A stretch of DNA of 64,000 nt from Xanthobacteraceae bacterium (GTDB lineage: Bacteria > Pseudomonadota > Alphaproteobacteria > Rhizobiales > Xanthobacteraceae): positions 1 through 64,000 of the forward strand of contig SHVN01000003.1 of the NCBI GenBank assembly GCA_009694215.1, given 5' to 3'. The position numbers and the translations under genes were made by a program. This document shows, piece by piece, positions 1 to 12,498 of the stretch (position 1 is its first letter; each line of letters opens with the position of its first letter). The notes under the pieces are model-generated. The model worked only from the letters and a program-made list of their open reading frames with translations. It made no database searches and was not told where the DNA came from.

Positions 1-19
1 GCGAGGGGAGGCTAGAGCC

Positions 20-391
20 ATGCGCCTTCTCAACCTCTGCGCCCTGGTGCTGCTGGTGCTCGCCGCGGCCTACGTCTACGAGATCAAGTTCGAGTCGACG
101 TTGCGCGCGGAGCGCGTCGCCAAGATGCGCGGCGACGTTCAGCGCGAGCGCGACGTCATCGCGGCGCTGCGCGCCGAATGGACGACGCTGGAAAATCCGG
201 TCCGCGTCCAAGGCCTGGCGCGGCGTCATCTGCGGCTTCGGCCGGCCGAGGCGACGCAATACGACGCGCTCGACCGCCTGACGGAGCGGCCGCTGTCGAT
301 CGTGCAGCCGCCGCCCACCGACGCGCTCACGACGATCGAAGACTTGAACCCGGTGACCGGCAGCGTGCCGGCTCTGCTGGGGCAAAGATGA
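20..391 (+). CDS. ftsL: cell division protein FtsL
   Basis: Short protein with one N-terminal TM segment and coiled-coil-like region, directly upstream of ftsI at the start of a dcw cluster; stop overlaps ftsI start (ATGA). Confidence 0.85.
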   Translation: MRLLNLCALVLLVLAAAYVYEIKFESTLRAERVAKMRGDVQRERDVIAALRAEWTTLENPVRVQGLARRHLRLRPAEATQYDALDRLTERPLSIVQPPPTDALTTIEDLNPVTGSVPALLGQR

Positions 392-2166
392 CGGCGATGT
401 ACGCGCAGCCGGCCGCCGAGCCGCACCCGCCAGCCCAAGAGGCCGTGCAAGCGCCCGCGAAGCTCCCGCGGGGCCGGTGGCTCAGCACGCTGCTCTATGG
501 CCGCAACGTCGATCGCACCGCCAAGGCCCGCGCCCGCGTCGGTCTCGCAATGCTGGCCTTCGCCGTGGTCTATTCGGTCATCGCCGTGCGCCTCGTCATG
601 TTCGCGGTGGTGCCGGAAAGCCATTTCGTGCGGCGCGGCGCTTCCAAGGATGCGGTCGCGACCGCGCGCCCGGACATCCTCGACCGCAACGGCGCGATCC
701 TCGCCACCGACGTGCGCGCGCCGTCGCTGTTCGCGGAGCCGCGCAAGATCATTGACGTCGACGAGTCGGTGGAATTGTTGACCGCGGTGCTGCCCGACCT
801 CGATTCGACCGAAGTGCGCGACCGTATCGGTTCGCGCAAGGGCTTCGTCTGGCTCAAGCGCGATATCACGCCGAAGCAGCGGCAGGAGATCTACAAGCTC
901 GGCCTGCCAGGCGTGGGCTTCCTCTCTGGGAACAAGCGCGTCTATCCCAACGACGCCGAAGTGTCCCACCTGATCGGGCACGTCAACATTGATAATCAGG
1001 GCATCGCCGGCATCGAGAAGTGGCTGGACGGTCGCGGCTTGCAGGCGCTGCACCTTGCCGGCCTCGCCACCGACCGATTGCAGAAGCCGGTCGAACTCGC
1101 CGTCGATCTGCGGGTGCAGCATGCGCTGCGCGACGAGCTGTACTCCGCCGCCGAGAAATACAAGGTGAAGGCTGCCGCGGGCCTTGTCGTCGATGTCGAA
1201 TCCGGCGAGATCATCTCGATGGTCTCGCTGCCGGACTATGATCCCAACAGCCCGAAGCAGGCCAACGACCCGATGCGCATCAATCGTTTGACCACGGGCG
1301 TGTTCGAGCTGGGCTCCACCTTCAAGGTGCTGACCATCGCGATGGCGCTCGATTCCGGCAAGTACTCGCTCAACTCCATGATGGATGCGCGCTTCCCCCT
1401 GCATTACGGGGGGCGCCCCATCCGTGATTACCTCGGGCAGAATCGCATGCTCAGCCTGAAGGAGGTTTTCACCTTCTCGTCGAACATCGGCGCCGCGCAA
1501 ATGGCGCGGGGCTTGGGCGTCGATCATCACAAGTGGTTCCTGGGGAAGATGGGTCAGCTCGACCGGCTGCGCACGGAGCTGCCGGGAAGCGCCGAACCGA
1601 TCGTGCCCAAGCGCTGGAGAGAAATCCACACCGCGACCATCGCGTTCGGTCACGGCCTGTCGGTCGCGCCGTTGCAGTTTGTCGCGGCCATCAACGCGCT
1701 CGTCAACGGCGGCTATCTCATCCCGCCGACCTTCATGAAGCGCACCAAAGCCGAGGCGATGGCGCTGGCGAAGGTAGTGGTGAAGCCCGACACCAGCGAG
1801 AAGATGCGCTATCTGATGCGGCTCAACGCCGAGATTGGCACCGCCAGCAAGGCCAACGTCGCCGGCTACTATGTCGGCGGCAAGACCGGCACATCGCTAA
1901 AGGCGGTCGGCGGCGGCTACTCCAAAGATAAGCGACTCAACACCTTCACCGCGATCATGCCGGCGGACAAGCCGCGCTATCAGGTGATGATCATGCTCGA
2001 CGAGCCGCAGCCGCTGCCGGAAAACCACGGCATCGCCACCTCCGGCTTGAACGCGGCACCGACCGCGGGCAAGGTGATCGCCCGAATCGCCCCCATGCTC
2101 GGCATCGAGCCGCGATTCGACCTGCCCCCGGCCGAGCAGCTTATTTTGGCCAAGGTCAGGCAGTGA
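388..2166 (+). CDS. ftsI: peptidoglycan D,D-transpeptidase FtsI (PBP3)
   Basis: N-terminal TM, PBP dimerisation region, transpeptidase motifs ([16 protein letters not shown]). The ORF track start at 178 is an in-frame extension; ATG at 388 overlaps the ftsL stop. Confidence 0.93.
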   Translation: MTAMYAQPAAEPHPPAQEAVQAPAKLPRGRWLSTLLYGRNVDRTAKARARVGLAMLAFAVVYSVIAVRLVMFAVVPESHFVRRGASKDAVATARPDILDRNGAILATDVRAPSLFAEPRKIIDVDESVELLTAVLPDLDSTEVRDRIGSRKGFVWLKRDITPKQRQEIYKLGLPGVGFLSGNKRVYPNDAEVSHLIGHVNIDNQGIAGIEKWLDGRGLQALHLAGLATDRLQKPVELAVDLRVQHALRDELYSAAEKYKVKAAAGLVVDVESGEIISMVSLPDYDPNSPKQANDPMRINRLTTGVFELGSTFKVLTIAMALDSGKYSLNSMMDARFPLHYGGRPIRDYLGQNRMLSLKEVFTFSSNIGAAQMARGLGVDHHKWFLGKMGQLDRLRTELPGSAEPIVPKRWREIHTATIAFGHGLSVAPLQFVAAINALVNGGYLIPPTFMKRTKAEAMALAKVVVKPDTSEKMRYLMRLNAEIGTASKANVAGYYVGGKTGTSLKAVGGGYSKDKRLNTFTAIMPADKPRYQVMIMLDEPQPLPENHGIATSGLNAAPTAGKVIARIAPMLGIEPRFDLPPAEQLILAKVRQ

Positions 2167-2193
2167 AATAGGCTCGGTTTTCATCCCGGGGCT

Positions 2194-2289
2194 TGTCATG
2201 CCCCGCGAAAGCGGGGCATCCAGTAATCTCTTGAGTCCATTTTCGTAACGAGGCGATGACTGGATCGTCCGCCTTCGCGGACGATGACG
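2194..2289. repeat. paired-hairpin intergenic palindromic repeat, copy 1
   Basis: TGTCATGCCCCGCGAAAGCGGGGCATCCAGTA ... GACTGGATCGTCCGCCTTCGCGGACGATGAC; outer ends are imperfect inverted copies of each other. Confidence 0.85.
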
Positions 2290-3762
2290 GTTGCGAAACT
2301 GATGAAGCTCTCAGACCTGTTGATCGATCTGGCCCCGTTCGATGAGCGCACTGGCGCCATCGATGCGACGGGCGTCACCGCGGACAGCCGCAAGGTCAGG
2401 CGCGGCGATTTGTTTGTTGCGGTGCCGGGGACCAAGGCCGATGGATTGGCCTTCGCCGCCCAGGCGGCGGCGGCCGGAGCCGCGGCCATCGCCGGCGAGG
2501 GCACACCGCCCGAGCTGCCGCCGGGCACGGCATTCGTGAAGGTCGAGAATGCCAGGCGGGCGCTCGCACTCGCGGCGGCCCGGATTTATCCACACCAGCC
2601 CAAGGTGATCGCCGCGGTGACCGGAACGAGCGGCAAGACCTCGGTTGCGGCCTTCACCCGGCAGATCTGGGCCTCGCTCGGCTACGAAGCCGCCAGCGTC
2701 GGCACCATCGGGGTGGTGACTCCCAAGCGCGAGGTCTATGGCTCGCTCACCACGCCCGATCCGGTCGATCTGCACCGCACCCTGTCGGAGCTGGCGGGCG
2801 AGGGCATTACCCACCTCGCCATCGAAGCGTCGTCGCACGGGCTCGACCAGCACCGCCTCGACGGCGTGCGGGTCGCGGCCGGTGGCTTCACCAATCTCAG
2901 CCGCGACCACCTCGACTACCACCAGAGCGTCGAGGCCTACCTCGCCGCCAAGCTTCGGTTGTTCGAGGTGCTGGTGGCCGACGGCGGCGGCGCGGTGATC
3001 GATGTCGATCACGAGCACAGCGCGGCGGTTGTCGCCGCCGCCAGGAAGCGAGGGCTGAAGCTCATCACTGTCGGCCGCAAGGGTGATGGTATCCGTCTGA
3101 TCGAAGCCGCGATCGACGGATTCACGCAGGCCGTCAGCGTCGAGCATGCCGGCAAGCGCCATCAGTTCCGGCTGCCATTGGTCGGAGGCTTCCAGATCGA
3201 GAACGCGCTGGTCGCGGCCGGGCTCGCCATCGCGACCGGCGGTCCGGCGGATCGCGTTTTTGCGGCACTTGCTTCGCTGAAGGGCGCCAAGGGGCGCCTC
3301 GATCTGGTCGGTGACAGCAACGGCGCACCGGTGTTCGTCGATTACGCGCACAAGCCGGACGCTTTGGAGAAGGCCATCGAGGCGCTGCGGCCTTACGTCA
3401 AGCGCCAGCTCGTCGTCGTGTTCGGCGCGGGCGGCGATCGCGACAAGGGCAAGCGCGCGTTGATGGGCGCGATTGCGGCCAAGAACGCCGACCGCGTCAT
3501 CGTTACTGACGACAACCCACGCAGCGAAAATCCGGCCTCGATCCGTACGACCATACTTGATGGCGCCGCCCGCGCGCCCAACGTGCGCGAGATCGGCGAC
3601 CGCCGCGAGGCCATTCGCAGCGCCATCGCTGCGCTTGAGCGCGGTGACGTGCTGCTGATTGCCGGCAAGGGCCACGAGACAGGTCAGATCGTCGGGGGCC
3701 AGACTTTGGACTTCAGCGATCACAAGGAAGTCGAGGCGGCGCTGCGGGAGAAGGTGGCATGA
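2284..3762 (+). CDS. murE: UDP-N-acetylmuramoyl-L-alanyl-D-glutamate--2,6-diaminopimelate ligase
   Basis: Mur ligase motifs (TGTSGKTS, DNPR), dcw position. True start may be ATG 2302; ATG 2284 lies inside the repeat. Confidence 0.93.
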   Translation: MTVAKLMKLSDLLIDLAPFDERTGAIDATGVTADSRKVRRGDLFVAVPGTKADGLAFAAQAAAAGAAAIAGEGTPPELPPGTAFVKVENARRALALAAARIYPHQPKVIAAVTGTSGKTSVAAFTRQIWASLGYEAASVGTIGVVTPKREVYGSLTTPDPVDLHRTLSELAGEGITHLAIEASSHGLDQHRLDGVRVAAGGFTNLSRDHLDYHQSVEAYLAAKLRLFEVLVADGGGAVIDVDHEHSAAVVAAARKRGLKLITVGRKGDGIRLIEAAIDGFTQAVSVEHAGKRHQFRLPLVGGFQIENALVAAGLAIATGGPADRVFAALASLKGAKGRLDLVGDSNGAPVFVDYAHKPDALEKAIEALRPYVKRQLVVVFGAGGDRDKGKRALMGAIAAKNADRVIVTDDNPRSENPASIRTTILDGAARAPNVREIGDRREAIRSAIAALERGDVLLIAGKGHETGQIVGGQTLDFSDHKEVEAALREKVA

Positions 3763-5201
3763 GCGCGCCGCTCTGGACGGTCGACGCGATGGCCAAGGCC
3801 ATGGGCGCGGTGCGGCACGGCGCGCTGCCGGCCGGCGTGCCGGGGCTTTCGATCGACACCCGCACCATCGTGCCGGGCGAGGCGTTCTTCGCGCTCAAGG
3901 ATGCGCGCGACGGTCATGACTTCGTCGAGGCGGCGCTGAAAGCCGGCGGCGGGCTTGCCGTTGTCGCCGCCGACAAGATCGGCATGTTTCCGAAGGACGC
4001 ACCGCTGCTCGCGGTGGCCGACGTGCTGGAAGGCTTGACAGCTCTCGCTTGTGCCGCGCGTGCACGCAGCGCGGCGAAATTCATAGGTGTCACCGGCTCG
4101 GTCGGCAAAACCGGTACCAAGGAGGCGCTTCGCCTCGCGCTGTCGGCCGACGGCGCGACCCATGCCTCCGCCGCCTCCTACAACAACCACTGGGGCGTGC
4201 CGTTGTCGCTGGCGCGATGCCCGGAGAGCGCGCGCTACGCGGTGCTCGAAGTGGGCATGAACCACGCGGGCGAGATCGCGCCGCTCACCCGGCTGGTGCG
4301 CCCGCATGTGGCGATCATCACCACCGTCGAGCCAGTGCATCTTGAGTTCTTTCCCTCGGTCGAGGCCATCGCCGACGCCAAGGCGGAAATCTTCCAAGGC
4401 ATCGAGCCAAGCGGAGCGGCGGTTCTCAATCGCGACAATCCGCACTTCGCGCGCCTGCAGAAACAGGCCAAGGCCGCGGGCGTCGCTCGCATCGTGACGT
4501 TCGGCGAAAGCGCCAAAGCCGATGCGCGGCTGCTGAAGTTCGCGCTGCAGGCGGATTCGTCGACGGCGCAGGCGCGCATCCTCGGCGCCGACGTCGCCTA
4601 CAAGCTCGGCGCGCCCGGCCGTCATGTCGTGCTCAATTCGCTGGCCGTGCTGGCGGCGGCGTCGCTCGCCGGCGCCGATCTGGCGCTCGCGGCGCTGGCG
4701 CTGGCGAACCTCGCGCCGCCGAGCGGCGGGCGCGGCGAGCGCATCGCGCTGGAGCTTCCCGGCGGCGAGGCGCTCCTGATCGACGAAAGCTACAACGCCA
4801 ATCCGGCCTCGATGCGGGCGGCGCTGGCGCTGCTCGGCCAGGCGCCGGTCGGGCCGCGCGGCCGGCGCATCGCAGTCCTCGGCGAGATGCTGGAGCTCGG
4901 CGCCCAAGGCGCGGAACTGCACCGCGGCCTCGCCGGGCTGGTGGTGGACAATTCGGTCGATCTCGTGTTCTGCGCGGGGCCGCTCTACCGGGACTTCTGG
5001 GAGGCCCTTCCCTCCGAACGCCGGGGCGGCTATGCCGTGACGTCCGCGGCGCTCGAAGCCGACGTGCTCGGCGCGTTGCGCGCGGGCGACGCGGTGATGG
5101 TCAAGGGCTCGCTCGGCTCCAAGATGGGCCCCATCGTCAAGGCGCTCACCCGTCAGTTTGTGTCGCAAGGCGCCCGCGCAGCGGTGTCCGCTCAGGGTTG
5201 A
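3759..5201 (+). CDS. murF: UDP-N-acetylmuramoyl-tripeptide--D-alanyl-D-alanine ligase
   Basis: Mur ligase motifs ([32 protein letters not shown]); overlaps murE stop. Confidence 0.93.
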   Translation: MSAPLWTVDAMAKAMGAVRHGALPAGVPGLSIDTRTIVPGEAFFALKDARDGHDFVEAALKAGGGLAVVAADKIGMFPKDAPLLAVADVLEGLTALACAARARSAAKFIGVTGSVGKTGTKEALRLALSADGATHASAASYNNHWGVPLSLARCPESARYAVLEVGMNHAGEIAPLTRLVRPHVAIITTVEPVHLEFFPSVEAIADAKAEIFQGIEPSGAAVLNRDNPHFARLQKQAKAAGVARIVTFGESAKADARLLKFALQADSSTAQARILGADVAYKLGAPGRHVVLNSLAVLAAASLAGADLALAALALANLAPPSGGRGERIALELPGGEALLIDESYNANPASMRAALALLGQAPVGPRGRRIAVLGEMLELGAQGAELHRGLAGLVVDNSVDLVFCAGPLYRDFWEALPSERRGGYAVTSAALEADVLGALRAGDAVMVKGSLGSKMGPIVKALTRQFVSQGARAAVSAQG

Positions 5202-5205
5202 TCCG

Positions 5206-6291
5206 ATGCTTTATCTGTTGGCCGATCTTTCCAGCACGCTCTCGGTCTTCAATATTTTTCGCTACCTGACGGTGCGGACCGCGGGCTCCATGATCACCGC
5301 GCTGGTGTTCGTGTTCATGTTTGGCCCCTGGATCATCGATCATCTGCGGCTGCGTCAGGGCAAGGGCCAGCCGATCCGCACCGACGGCCCCAAATCGCAC
5401 ATCCTCACCAAGACCGGCACGCCGACCATGGGCGGGCTGATGATTCTGCTCGGCATCGTGGTGTCGACCCTGCTTTGGGCCAACCCGCGCAACCCCTACG
5501 TCTGGATCGTGCTCGCCGTCACGCTCGGCTTCGGCCTGGTGGGGTTCTACGACGACTATCTCAAGGTGACGCGGCAGAGCCATTCGGGCTTTGCCGGCAT
5601 TTTCCGCCTCGCGATCGAAGTCGCGATTGCGCTTGCCGCCTGCATCGCTATTGCGAGTCTCGGCCGGCCGGCCTTCGCCACCTCGCTGGTTTTCCCGGTG
5701 TTCAAGGAAGCGGTCATCAATCTCGGCTGGTTCTTCCCGATCTTCGCCGCCTTCATCATTGTCGGCGCCGGCAACGCCGTGAACCTGACCGACGGTCTCG
5801 ATGGGCTCGCCATCGGCCCGGTGATGATTGCGTCGGCGAGCTTCGTCGGCATCGCGTATCTCTCCGGCAACGCGGTGTTCGCCGACTATCTGCAAATCCA
5901 TTTCATCCCGGGCTCCGGCGAGCTCGCGGTGCTGTGCGGGGCGGTGATCGGCGCGGGGCTGGGCTTTCTCTGGTTCAACGCGCCTCCGGCCTCGATCTTC
6001 ATGGGCGACACGGGTTCCCTGGCGCTCGGGGGCCTGATCGGCTCGGTCGCGGTCGTCACCAAGCATGAGATCGCGCTGGCCATCATCGGCGGGCTGTTCG
6101 TGCTCGAGGCGGTGTCAGTGATCGTGCAGGTGGTGTCGTTCAAGCTCACCGGCAAGCGCGTGTTCCGGATGGCGCCGATCCACCACCACTTCGAGCAGCT
6201 CGGCTGGACCGAGTCGCAGATCGTGATTCGATTCTGGATCATCTCGATCGTGCTGGCGCTTGCCGGGCTGGCTACGCTCAAGCTGCGATGA
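5206..6291 (+). CDS. mraY: phospho-N-acetylmuramoyl-pentapeptide transferase
   Basis: Polytopic membrane protein with MraY motifs ([25 protein letters not shown]). Confidence 0.94.
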   Translation: MLYLLADLSSTLSVFNIFRYLTVRTAGSMITALVFVFMFGPWIIDHLRLRQGKGQPIRTDGPKSHILTKTGTPTMGGLMILLGIVVSTLLWANPRNPYVWIVLAVTLGFGLVGFYDDYLKVTRQSHSGFAGIFRLAIEVAIALAACIAIASLGRPAFATSLVFPVFKEAVINLGWFFPIFAAFIIVGAGNAVNLTDGLDGLAIGPVMIASASFVGIAYLSGNAVFADYLQIHFIPGSGELAVLCGAVIGAGLGFLWFNAPPASIFMGDTGSLALGGLIGSVAVVTKHEIALAIIGGLFVLEAVSVIVQVVSFKLTGKRVFRMAPIHHHFEQLGWTESQIVIRFWIISIVLALAGLATLKLR

Positions 6292-7688
6292 TTCCCGCCA
6301 CCGGCTTTGCCGGAAAGAAGGTCGCGGTGTTCGGGCTCGGCGGCTCGGGGCTCGCGAGCGCGCAGGCTTTGGTTGCGGGCGGTGCCGATGTCGTCGCCTT
6401 CGACGACAACGCCGCCAGCGTTGCCAAGGCCGCGCAGGCCGGTGTCGCCACCGCCGATCTGCACGGCATCGACTGGTCGAAGGTGTCCGCTCTGTTGCTG
6501 ACGCCGGGCGTGCCGTTGACGCATCCAGCGCCGCACTGGTCGGTGGGTGTTGCGCGTAAGGCTGGCGCCGAGGTGATCGGCGATGTCGAACTGTTCTGCC
6601 GCGAGCGGCGGCGGCTTACGCCGAACTCGCCGTTCGTCGCCATCACCGGCACCAATGGCAAGTCCACCACGACGGCGCTCATCCATCATCTGCTCAAATC
6701 GGCCGGTCGCTCCGCCGACCTTGGCGGCAACATCGGCACGGCGGTGATGACGCTGACGCCGCCGCGCGCGGATCACGCCCATGTGGTCGAATGCTCGTCC
6801 TATCAGATCGACCTTGCGCCGACGCTCGATCCGCGCGTCGGCGTGCTGATCAACGTGAGCGAGGATCATCTCGACCGCCACGGCATGCTTGAGCATTACG
6901 CCGCAATCAAGGAGCGGCTGGTGGCGGGCGTGCAGCAGGACGGCGCAGCGGTGGTCGGCGTTGACGACGAATGGTGCGCGGCCGCGGCCGAACGCATCGC
7001 CGCCAAGGGCAGGGCGGTCATCCGAATCTCGGTTCGCAAGCGCCTGCCCGAGGGCATCTACGCCCAGAACGGCGAAATCTTCCACGCCTCGGGCGCTAAT
7101 ACGTGGTCGGTCGCCAGGCTCGATGGCATCGGCTCGCTGCGGGGCCTGCACAACGCGCAGAACGCGGCCTGCGCGGTCGCGGCGACGCTCGCGCTCGGCC
7201 TCGACGCGGCGACGATCCAGAAAGGGCTGCGCTCGTTCCCCGGCCTCGCCCACCGCATGGAGCAGGTCGGCCGGAAGGGGCCGGTTCTGTTCGTCAACGA
7301 TTCCAAGGCTACCAACGCAGATTCGTCGGCGCAGGCGCTGGCCTGCTTCAACGACATGTTCTGGATCGCCGGGGGCAAGCCGAAGACCGGCGGCATCACC
7401 ACGCTGGAAAAATTCTTCCCGCGCATCCGCAAGGCCTATCTGATCGGCGAGGCGGCGGATGACTTCGCCCGGACGCTTGACGGCAAGGCTGCCTATGAAA
7501 TCACCGGCACGCTCGACCGCGCCGTCGTTCTCGCGGCCCGCGACGCCGGGGCGTCGGGACTGAAGGAGCCGGTGGTGCTGCTGTCGCCGGCCTGCGCGTC
7601 GTTCGACCAGTACCGGAATTTCGAGGTGCGCGGCGACCGTTTCCGCGAACTGGTGCTGACGCTGCCGGGGATCGCCCCGGTGCGGTGA
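6288..7688 (+). CDS. murD: UDP-N-acetylmuramoyl-L-alanine--D-glutamate ligase
   Basis: Mur ligase motifs ([17 protein letters not shown]), dcw position. Confidence 0.93.
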   Translation: MIPATGFAGKKVAVFGLGGSGLASAQALVAGGADVVAFDDNAASVAKAAQAGVATADLHGIDWSKVSALLLTPGVPLTHPAPHWSVGVARKAGAEVIGDVELFCRERRRLTPNSPFVAITGTNGKSTTTALIHHLLKSAGRSADLGGNIGTAVMTLTPPRADHAHVVECSSYQIDLAPTLDPRVGVLINVSEDHLDRHGMLEHYAAIKERLVAGVQQDGAAVVGVDDEWCAAAAERIAAKGRAVIRISVRKRLPEGIYAQNGEIFHASGANTWSVARLDGIGSLRGLHNAQNAACAVAATLALGLDAATIQKGLRSFPGLAHRMEQVGRKGPVLFVNDSKATNADSSAQALACFNDMFWIAGGKPKTGGITTLEKFFPRIRKAYLIGEAADDFARTLDGKAAYEITGTLDRAVVLAARDAGASGLKEPVVLLSPACASFDQYRNFEVRGDRFRELVLTLPGIAPVR

Positions 7689-7783
7689 GGGGCCAAAAAG
7701 CCCCAGAATTTCTCCCAAATCCGCCCCCATTAACATCTTGGAAACCATGCCGCGTCAGGACTAGAGCCGGACGAGGAGCGGTC

Positions 7784-8947
7784 ATGGTTTCGCGCACGGT
7801 ACGTACACCCTTCGGCGACTGGTGGTGGACGGTGGACCGCGCGGTTCTGGCGGGGCTGTTCGGCCTCATGCTCGGCGGCATCATCCTGTCGCTGGCCGCG
7901 AGCCCGCCGGTGGCGGCACGGCTCAATCTCGATCCCTTCCACTTCTTCAATCGCCACATCCTGTTCCTCGCACCGACGATCGTGGTGTTGCTGACGACCT
8001 CGTTTTTGTCGCCGCGGCAGATCCGGCGTGTCGCCCTTGTGGTGTTCCTGATCAGCCTGCTGCTGGTCGCGGTGACGCCGTTCTTCGGCGCCGAGATCAA
8101 GGGCGCGCGGCGCTGGCTCGTGATCCTCGGCGTCAACGTGCAGCCCTCGGAATTCCTCAAGCCCGCCTTTGTCACCCTGATCGCATGGCTGTTCGCCGAG
8201 TCGACGCGGCGGCCGGAGATGCCGGCGAACACCGCGGCGCTGGCGCTCCTGCTGGTGGTTTTGACGCTGCTGGTGATGCAGCCCGACTTCGGCCAGACCA
8301 TGCTGGTCGCGCTCGTCTGGGGCGCGCTGTTCTTCATGGCCGGGATGCGGCTTATCTGGGTCGGCGGTCTCGCAGGCCTCGCCGGGGTGGGGCTGGTCGG
8401 CGCCTATTTCACGGTGCCGCATGTGTCGCAACGCATCCAGCGCTTCATGGATCGCGGCTCGGGTGACACCTTCAACATCGATCTGGCGCTGGAGAGCTTC
8501 GCGCGCGGCGGCTGGTTCGGCCGCGGCCCGGGCGAGGGCACGGTCAAGCGCATCCTGCCGGAGAGCCACACCGACTTCGTCTTCGCGGTCGGCGCGGAGG
8601 AGTTCGGCATCGCGCTCTGCCTGATGCTGCTGGCGCTGTTCGCCTTCATCGTGATCCGCTCGCTGCGGCACTCGTTTCGCAACGACGATCCGTTCCTGCG
8701 CTTTGCCGCCGCGGGCCTCGCGATCCTGTTCGGGCTGCAATCGGCCATCAACATGGCGGTCAACCTGCATCTGATGCCGGCCAAGGGCATGACCTTGCCG
8801 TTCGTGTCCTACGGCGGCTCGTCGATGATCTCGCTGGCCTACGGCATGGGCATGCTGCTCGCGTTGACGCGGGACCGCCCGCGCGCCGAGCTGATGACGC
8901 GGCGCGACACGGGCCGCGATTTGGGTCTCACCGGGAGCCCGGCCTGA
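7784..8947 (+). CDS. ftsW: SEDS peptidoglycan glycosyltransferase FtsW
   Basis: Polytopic SEDS protein with QPDFGQ and PFVSYGGSSM motifs; upstream of murG. Confidence 0.92.
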   Translation: MVSRTVRTPFGDWWWTVDRAVLAGLFGLMLGGIILSLAASPPVAARLNLDPFHFFNRHILFLAPTIVVLLTTSFLSPRQIRRVALVVFLISLLLVAVTPFFGAEIKGARRWLVILGVNVQPSEFLKPAFVTLIAWLFAESTRRPEMPANTAALALLLVVLTLLVMQPDFGQTMLVALVWGALFFMAGMRLIWVGGLAGLAGVGLVGAYFTVPHVSQRIQRFMDRGSGDTFNIDLALESFARGGWFGRGPGEGTVKRILPESHTDFVFAVGAEEFGIALCLMLLALFAFIVIRSLRHSFRNDDPFLRFAAAGLAILFGLQSAINMAVNLHLMPAKGMTLPFVSYGGSSMISLAYGMGMLLALTRDRPRAELMTRRDTGRDLGLTGSPA

Positions 8948-10044
8948 TGGCGGCGGGCGGCGTCCTGGTCGCCGCCGGCGGCACGGGTGGTCATCTGTTT
9001 CCCGCCGAGGCACTGGCGGCGGCGCTGGCCAGGCGGAATGTCGCGGTCGAACTCGTCACCGACTCCCGCGCCGCACGTCATGCCGGCGCCTTTCCGCCAG
9101 ACGCCGTTCACGTCATCCCGAGCGCCACCATCCGCGGCCGCAATCCGGTGTCGTTGGCTAGGACCGCCGGCGTGCTGGCCTATGGTGTGCTGAAGGCCTG
9201 GCTCATGCTGCCGCGGCTCAAGCCGGCGATCGTCGTCGGTTTCGGCGGCTATCCGACGATTCCGCCGCTGCTTGCCGCGAGCCTGCGCGGCATCCCGACG
9301 CTGATCCACGAGCAGAACGCGGTCATGGGCCGCGCCAACCGGATGCTGGCGCCGCGCGTGCGCGCCATCGCAACGGGCTTCCCCGGCATCCTCGGCCGCG
9401 ATCCGGCGCTCGGCGTCAAGGCGACGCACACCGGCAACCCGGTGCGGCCGGCGGTGATTGCCGCGGCGGCAATCGCCTATCCGCTGCTCGATGGCAGCGG
9501 CACGTTGCAGCTTCTCGTCTTCGGCGGCAGCCAGGGCGCGCGGGTGATGGCGGACGTCGTTCCCTCGGCCATCGAGCAGATTGAGCCGCGGTTGCGGACC
9601 CGGCTGAAAATCACGCAGCAGGCGCGCGAGGAGGATCTGCCGCGCGTCCGCGATACCTACGCGCGGTTGCAGGTGGCCTGCGACGTGGCGCCGTTCTTCA
9701 ACGACCTGCCGGCGCGGATGGCGGCAAGCCATCTCGTCGTGTCGCGTTCGGGCGCGTCCACCGTCGCCGAGCTCTCGGCGATCGGCCGCCCCGGTATCTT
9801 GATCCCGTTGCCCCATGCCCTCGACCAGGACCAGCGCGCCAACGCCGGCGTGCTGATGGACGCGGGCGGCGCGGTACGCCTCGACCAGGCCGATTTCACG
9901 CCCGAACGGCTCGCGGCCGAGATCGCAGGGCTGGCTGCCGACCCCCGCCGCCTCGCCGCCATGGCGGCGGCCGCCAAGGCGGCTGGATCGATCGATGCCG
10001 CCGACCGGCTCGCCGATCTGGTGTTGCGGGTGGCGGGACTCTAG
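8947..10044 (+). CDS. murG: undecaprenyldiphospho-muramoylpentapeptide beta-N-acetylglucosaminyltransferase
   Basis: [21 protein letters not shown] and [12 protein letters not shown] motifs. Confidence 0.94.
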   Translation: MAAGGVLVAAGGTGGHLFPAEALAAALARRNVAVELVTDSRAARHAGAFPPDAVHVIPSATIRGRNPVSLARTAGVLAYGVLKAWLMLPRLKPAIVVGFGGYPTIPPLLAASLRGIPTLIHEQNAVMGRANRMLAPRVRAIATGFPGILGRDPALGVKATHTGNPVRPAVIAAAAIAYPLLDGSGTLQLLVFGGSQGARVMADVVPSAIEQIEPRLRTRLKITQQAREEDLPRVRDTYARLQVACDVAPFFNDLPARMAASHLVVSRSGASTVAELSAIGRPGILIPLPHALDQDQRANAGVLMDAGGAVRLDQADFTPERLAAEIAGLAADPRRLAAMAAAAKAAGSIDAADRLADLVLRVAGL

Positions 10045-10046
10045 GC

Positions 10047-10160
10047 TGTCATGCCCGCGAAGGCGGGCATCCAGTACCCGTCGAGAGTTCATTTTTGCAG
10101 CGTGTTGCCATACACGTGTGCCATTGAATACTGGATCGCCCGCTTTCGCGGACGATGACA
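10047..10160. repeat. paired-hairpin intergenic palindromic repeat, copy 2
   Basis: TGTCATGCCCGCGAAGGCGGGCATCCAGTA ... TACTGGATCGCCCGCTTTCGCGGACGATGACA. Confidence 0.85.
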
Positions 10161-10177
10161 GCCGAGGATGTTGTTCG

Positions 10178-11581
10178 ATGAAACTGCCGCGCGAAATCGG
10201 ACCGATCCACTTTGTCGGCATCGGTGGCATCGGTATGAGCGGTATCGCCGAGGTGCTGATGAATCTCGGCTATACGGTGCAGGGCTCGGACGCCAGCGAC
10301 AGCGCCAACGTCAAGCGGCTGCGTGACAAGGGCGCCAAGGTCTCCATCGGCCACAAGGCGGAGAACCTGGACGGGGCAGAGGTGCTGGTGGTGTCGTCGG
10401 CGATCAAGCGCGACAATCCCGAACTCATTGCCGCCCGCGACAAGCGCCTGCCGGTGGTGCGCCGCGCCGAGATTCTGGCCGAGCTGATGCGGCTGAAAAG
10501 CTGCGTTGCGATCGCTGGCACCCACGGCAAGACCACGACCACGTCGTTGGTCGCAGCGCTGTTTGACGCCGCCAATCTCGACCCGACCGTGATCAACGGC
10601 GGCATCATCAACGCCTACGGCACCAACGCGCGGCTCGGCGCCGGCGATTGGATGATCGTCGAGGCCGACGAATCCGACGGCACGTTCCTGAAGCTGCCCG
10701 CGGACATTGCCATCGTCACCAACATCGACGCCGAGCACCTCGATCATTTCAAGACCTTCGCCGCGGTGCAGGAGGCGTTCCGCGCCTTCATCGAGAACGT
10801 GCCGTTCTACGGATTCGCGGTGATGTGCACCGATCATCCGATCGTGCAGCGGCTGGTCGGCCGGATCGAGGACCGCCGCATCGTCACCTATGGCGAGAAC
10901 CTGCAGGCCGACGTGCGGCTCACCGATCTCAGCAACGCTGGCGGCCGGCAGACCTTTACCGTGCTGTTTCGCGACCGCGACGGCCAGACCGTCCACACCA
11001 TCAAGGACCTGACGTTGCCGATGCCGGGCCGCCACAACGCGCTCAACGCCACCTCGGCCATCGCGGTGGCGCACGAGCTGAAAATTTCCGACGAGGCGAT
11101 CCGCAAGGCGCTGGCTTCGTTCGGCGGCGTGCGGCGGCGCTTCACCCGCGCCGGCGAATGGAACGGCGTGACCATCATCGACGATTACGGCCATCATCCG
11201 GTCGAGATCGCCGCCGTGCTCAAGGCCGCGCGCGAATCGACCAAGGGCCAGGTCATCGCGGTGGTGCAGCCGCACCGCTACACGAGGCTGCAGTCGCTGT
11301 TCGAGCCGTTCTCGACCTGCTTCAACGACGCCGACGCGGTGATCGTCGCCGAGGTCTATCCGGCGGGCGAGGCGCCGATCGAGGGCGTCGACCGCAACCA
11401 TCTGGTCACCGCCGTGCGAGCGCGCGGCCACCGGCAGGTCATTCCGCTGCCGGGCCAGCCGCAACTCGCCGGTATGGTGAAGGGCATCGCCAGGCCCGGC
11501 GACTATGTGGTCTGCCTCGGCGCCGGCAATATCACGCAATGGGCTTATTCGCTGGAAGGCGAATTGAAGGCGCTGGGCTGA
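10178..11581 (+). CDS. murC: UDP-N-acetylmuramate--L-alanine ligase
   Basis: [27 protein letters not shown] and [10 protein letters not shown] motifs. ORF track start at 9995 reads through the repeat and is rejected. Confidence 0.94.
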   Translation: MKLPREIGPIHFVGIGGIGMSGIAEVLMNLGYTVQGSDASDSANVKRLRDKGAKVSIGHKAENLDGAEVLVVSSAIKRDNPELIAARDKRLPVVRRAEILAELMRLKSCVAIAGTHGKTTTTSLVAALFDAANLDPTVINGGIINAYGTNARLGAGDWMIVEADESDGTFLKLPADIAIVTNIDAEHLDHFKTFAAVQEAFRAFIENVPFYGFAVMCTDHPIVQRLVGRIEDRRIVTYGENLQADVRLTDLSNAGGRQTFTVLFRDRDGQTVHTIKDLTLPMPGRHNALNATSAIAVAHELKISDEAIRKALASFGGVRRRFTRAGEWNGVTIIDDYGHHPVEIAAVLKAARESTKGQVIAVVQPHRYTRLQSLFEPFSTCFNDADAVIVAEVYPAGEAPIEGVDRNHLVTAVRARGHRQVIPLPGQPQLAGMVKGIARPGDYVVCLGAGNITQWAYSLEGELKALG

Positions 11582-12498
11582 TGAGCTTCCCGGATATCGC
11601 TCCGGAATTGAAATCCAGGGCGCCGAAGCTGCGCGGCCGGCTTCTGCCGAACCAGTCGCTCGCCGAGTTGACCTGGTTCCGCGTCGGCGGTCCGGCGCAG
11701 GTCTTGTTCATGCCGGAGGACGAGGCGGACCTTTCGCATTTTCTCAGCGTGCTTGCCGCCGATATTCCGGTGACGGTCGTGGGGCTCGGCTCCAACCTGA
11801 TCGTGCGCGACGGCGGTATTGCGGGTGTCGTGGTGCGGCTCGGCCGGGGCTTCAACGACGTCGCGGTCGAAGGAACCCGCATTCGGGTGGGCACCGCCGT
11901 GCCGGATGTCAGGGTCGCCCGCGCGGCGCAGGAGGCCAGCCTCGCGGGACTTGCGTTCCTGCGCGGGATTCCCGGCGCGATCGGCGGCGCGCTGCGGATG
12001 AACGGCGGCGCCTATGGTCGCGAGACCAAGGATGCGCTGATTGCCGCCCGCGCGGTCGACCGGGCCGGCCGGGTGCATGAACTGACCAGCGCCGACATGC
12101 ACTACAGCTACCGGCACTGCGGCGCGCCGGAGGATTTCATCTTCACCGAAGCGACCTTCGAGGGCGCGCCCGGCGACCGCGCTGCGATCGCCGCCGAGAT
12201 GGACAAGATCACCGAGTCGCGCGAGGCGACCCAGCCGATCAAGAGCCGCACCGGCGGCTCGACCTTCAAGAACCCGCCCGGCCGGAAAGCCTGGCAGTTG
12301 ATCGATGCCGCCGGCTGCCGCGGGCTGATCGTCGGCGACGCGCAGGTTTCGGAGCTGCACTGCAACTTTCTGATCAACCTCGGCACGGCCACCGCCGCCG
12401 ACATCGAGACGCTTGGCGAAACCGTGCGGCGGCGCGTGAAAGAGAGCTCCGGCGTTGAGCTCGAATGGGAAATCAGGCGGCTCGGCATTCCGGCCTGA
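11581..12498 (+). CDS. murB: UDP-N-acetylenolpyruvoylglucosamine reductase
   Basis: FAD-binding MurB motifs ([32 protein letters not shown]); overlaps murC stop. Confidence 0.93.
   Translation: MSFPDIAPELKSRAPKLRGRLLPNQSLAELTWFRVGGPAQVLFMPEDEADLSHFLSVLAADIPVTVVGLGSNLIVRDGGIAGVVVRLGRGFNDVAVEGTRIRVGTAVPDVRVARAAQEASLAGLAFLRGIPGAIGGALRMNGGAYGRETKDALIAARAVDRAGRVHELTSADMHYSYRHCGAPEDFIFTEATFEGAPGDRAAIAAEMDKITESREATQPIKSRTGGSTFKNPPGRKAWQLIDAAGCRGLIVGDAQVSELHCNFLINLGTATAADIETLGETVRRRVKESSGVELEWEIRRLGIPA

Noticed and set aside
226-1653. Long minus-strand ORF opposite ftsI
   Set aside because: Shadow ORF typical of high-GC coding DNA; low-complexity Arg/His/Asp-rich translation, and the plus strand clearly encodes FtsI.
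9995-10177. Extended N-terminus for murC
   Set aside because: Extension is a translation of the intergenic palindromic repeat; native MurC start [14 protein letters not shown] is at 10178.
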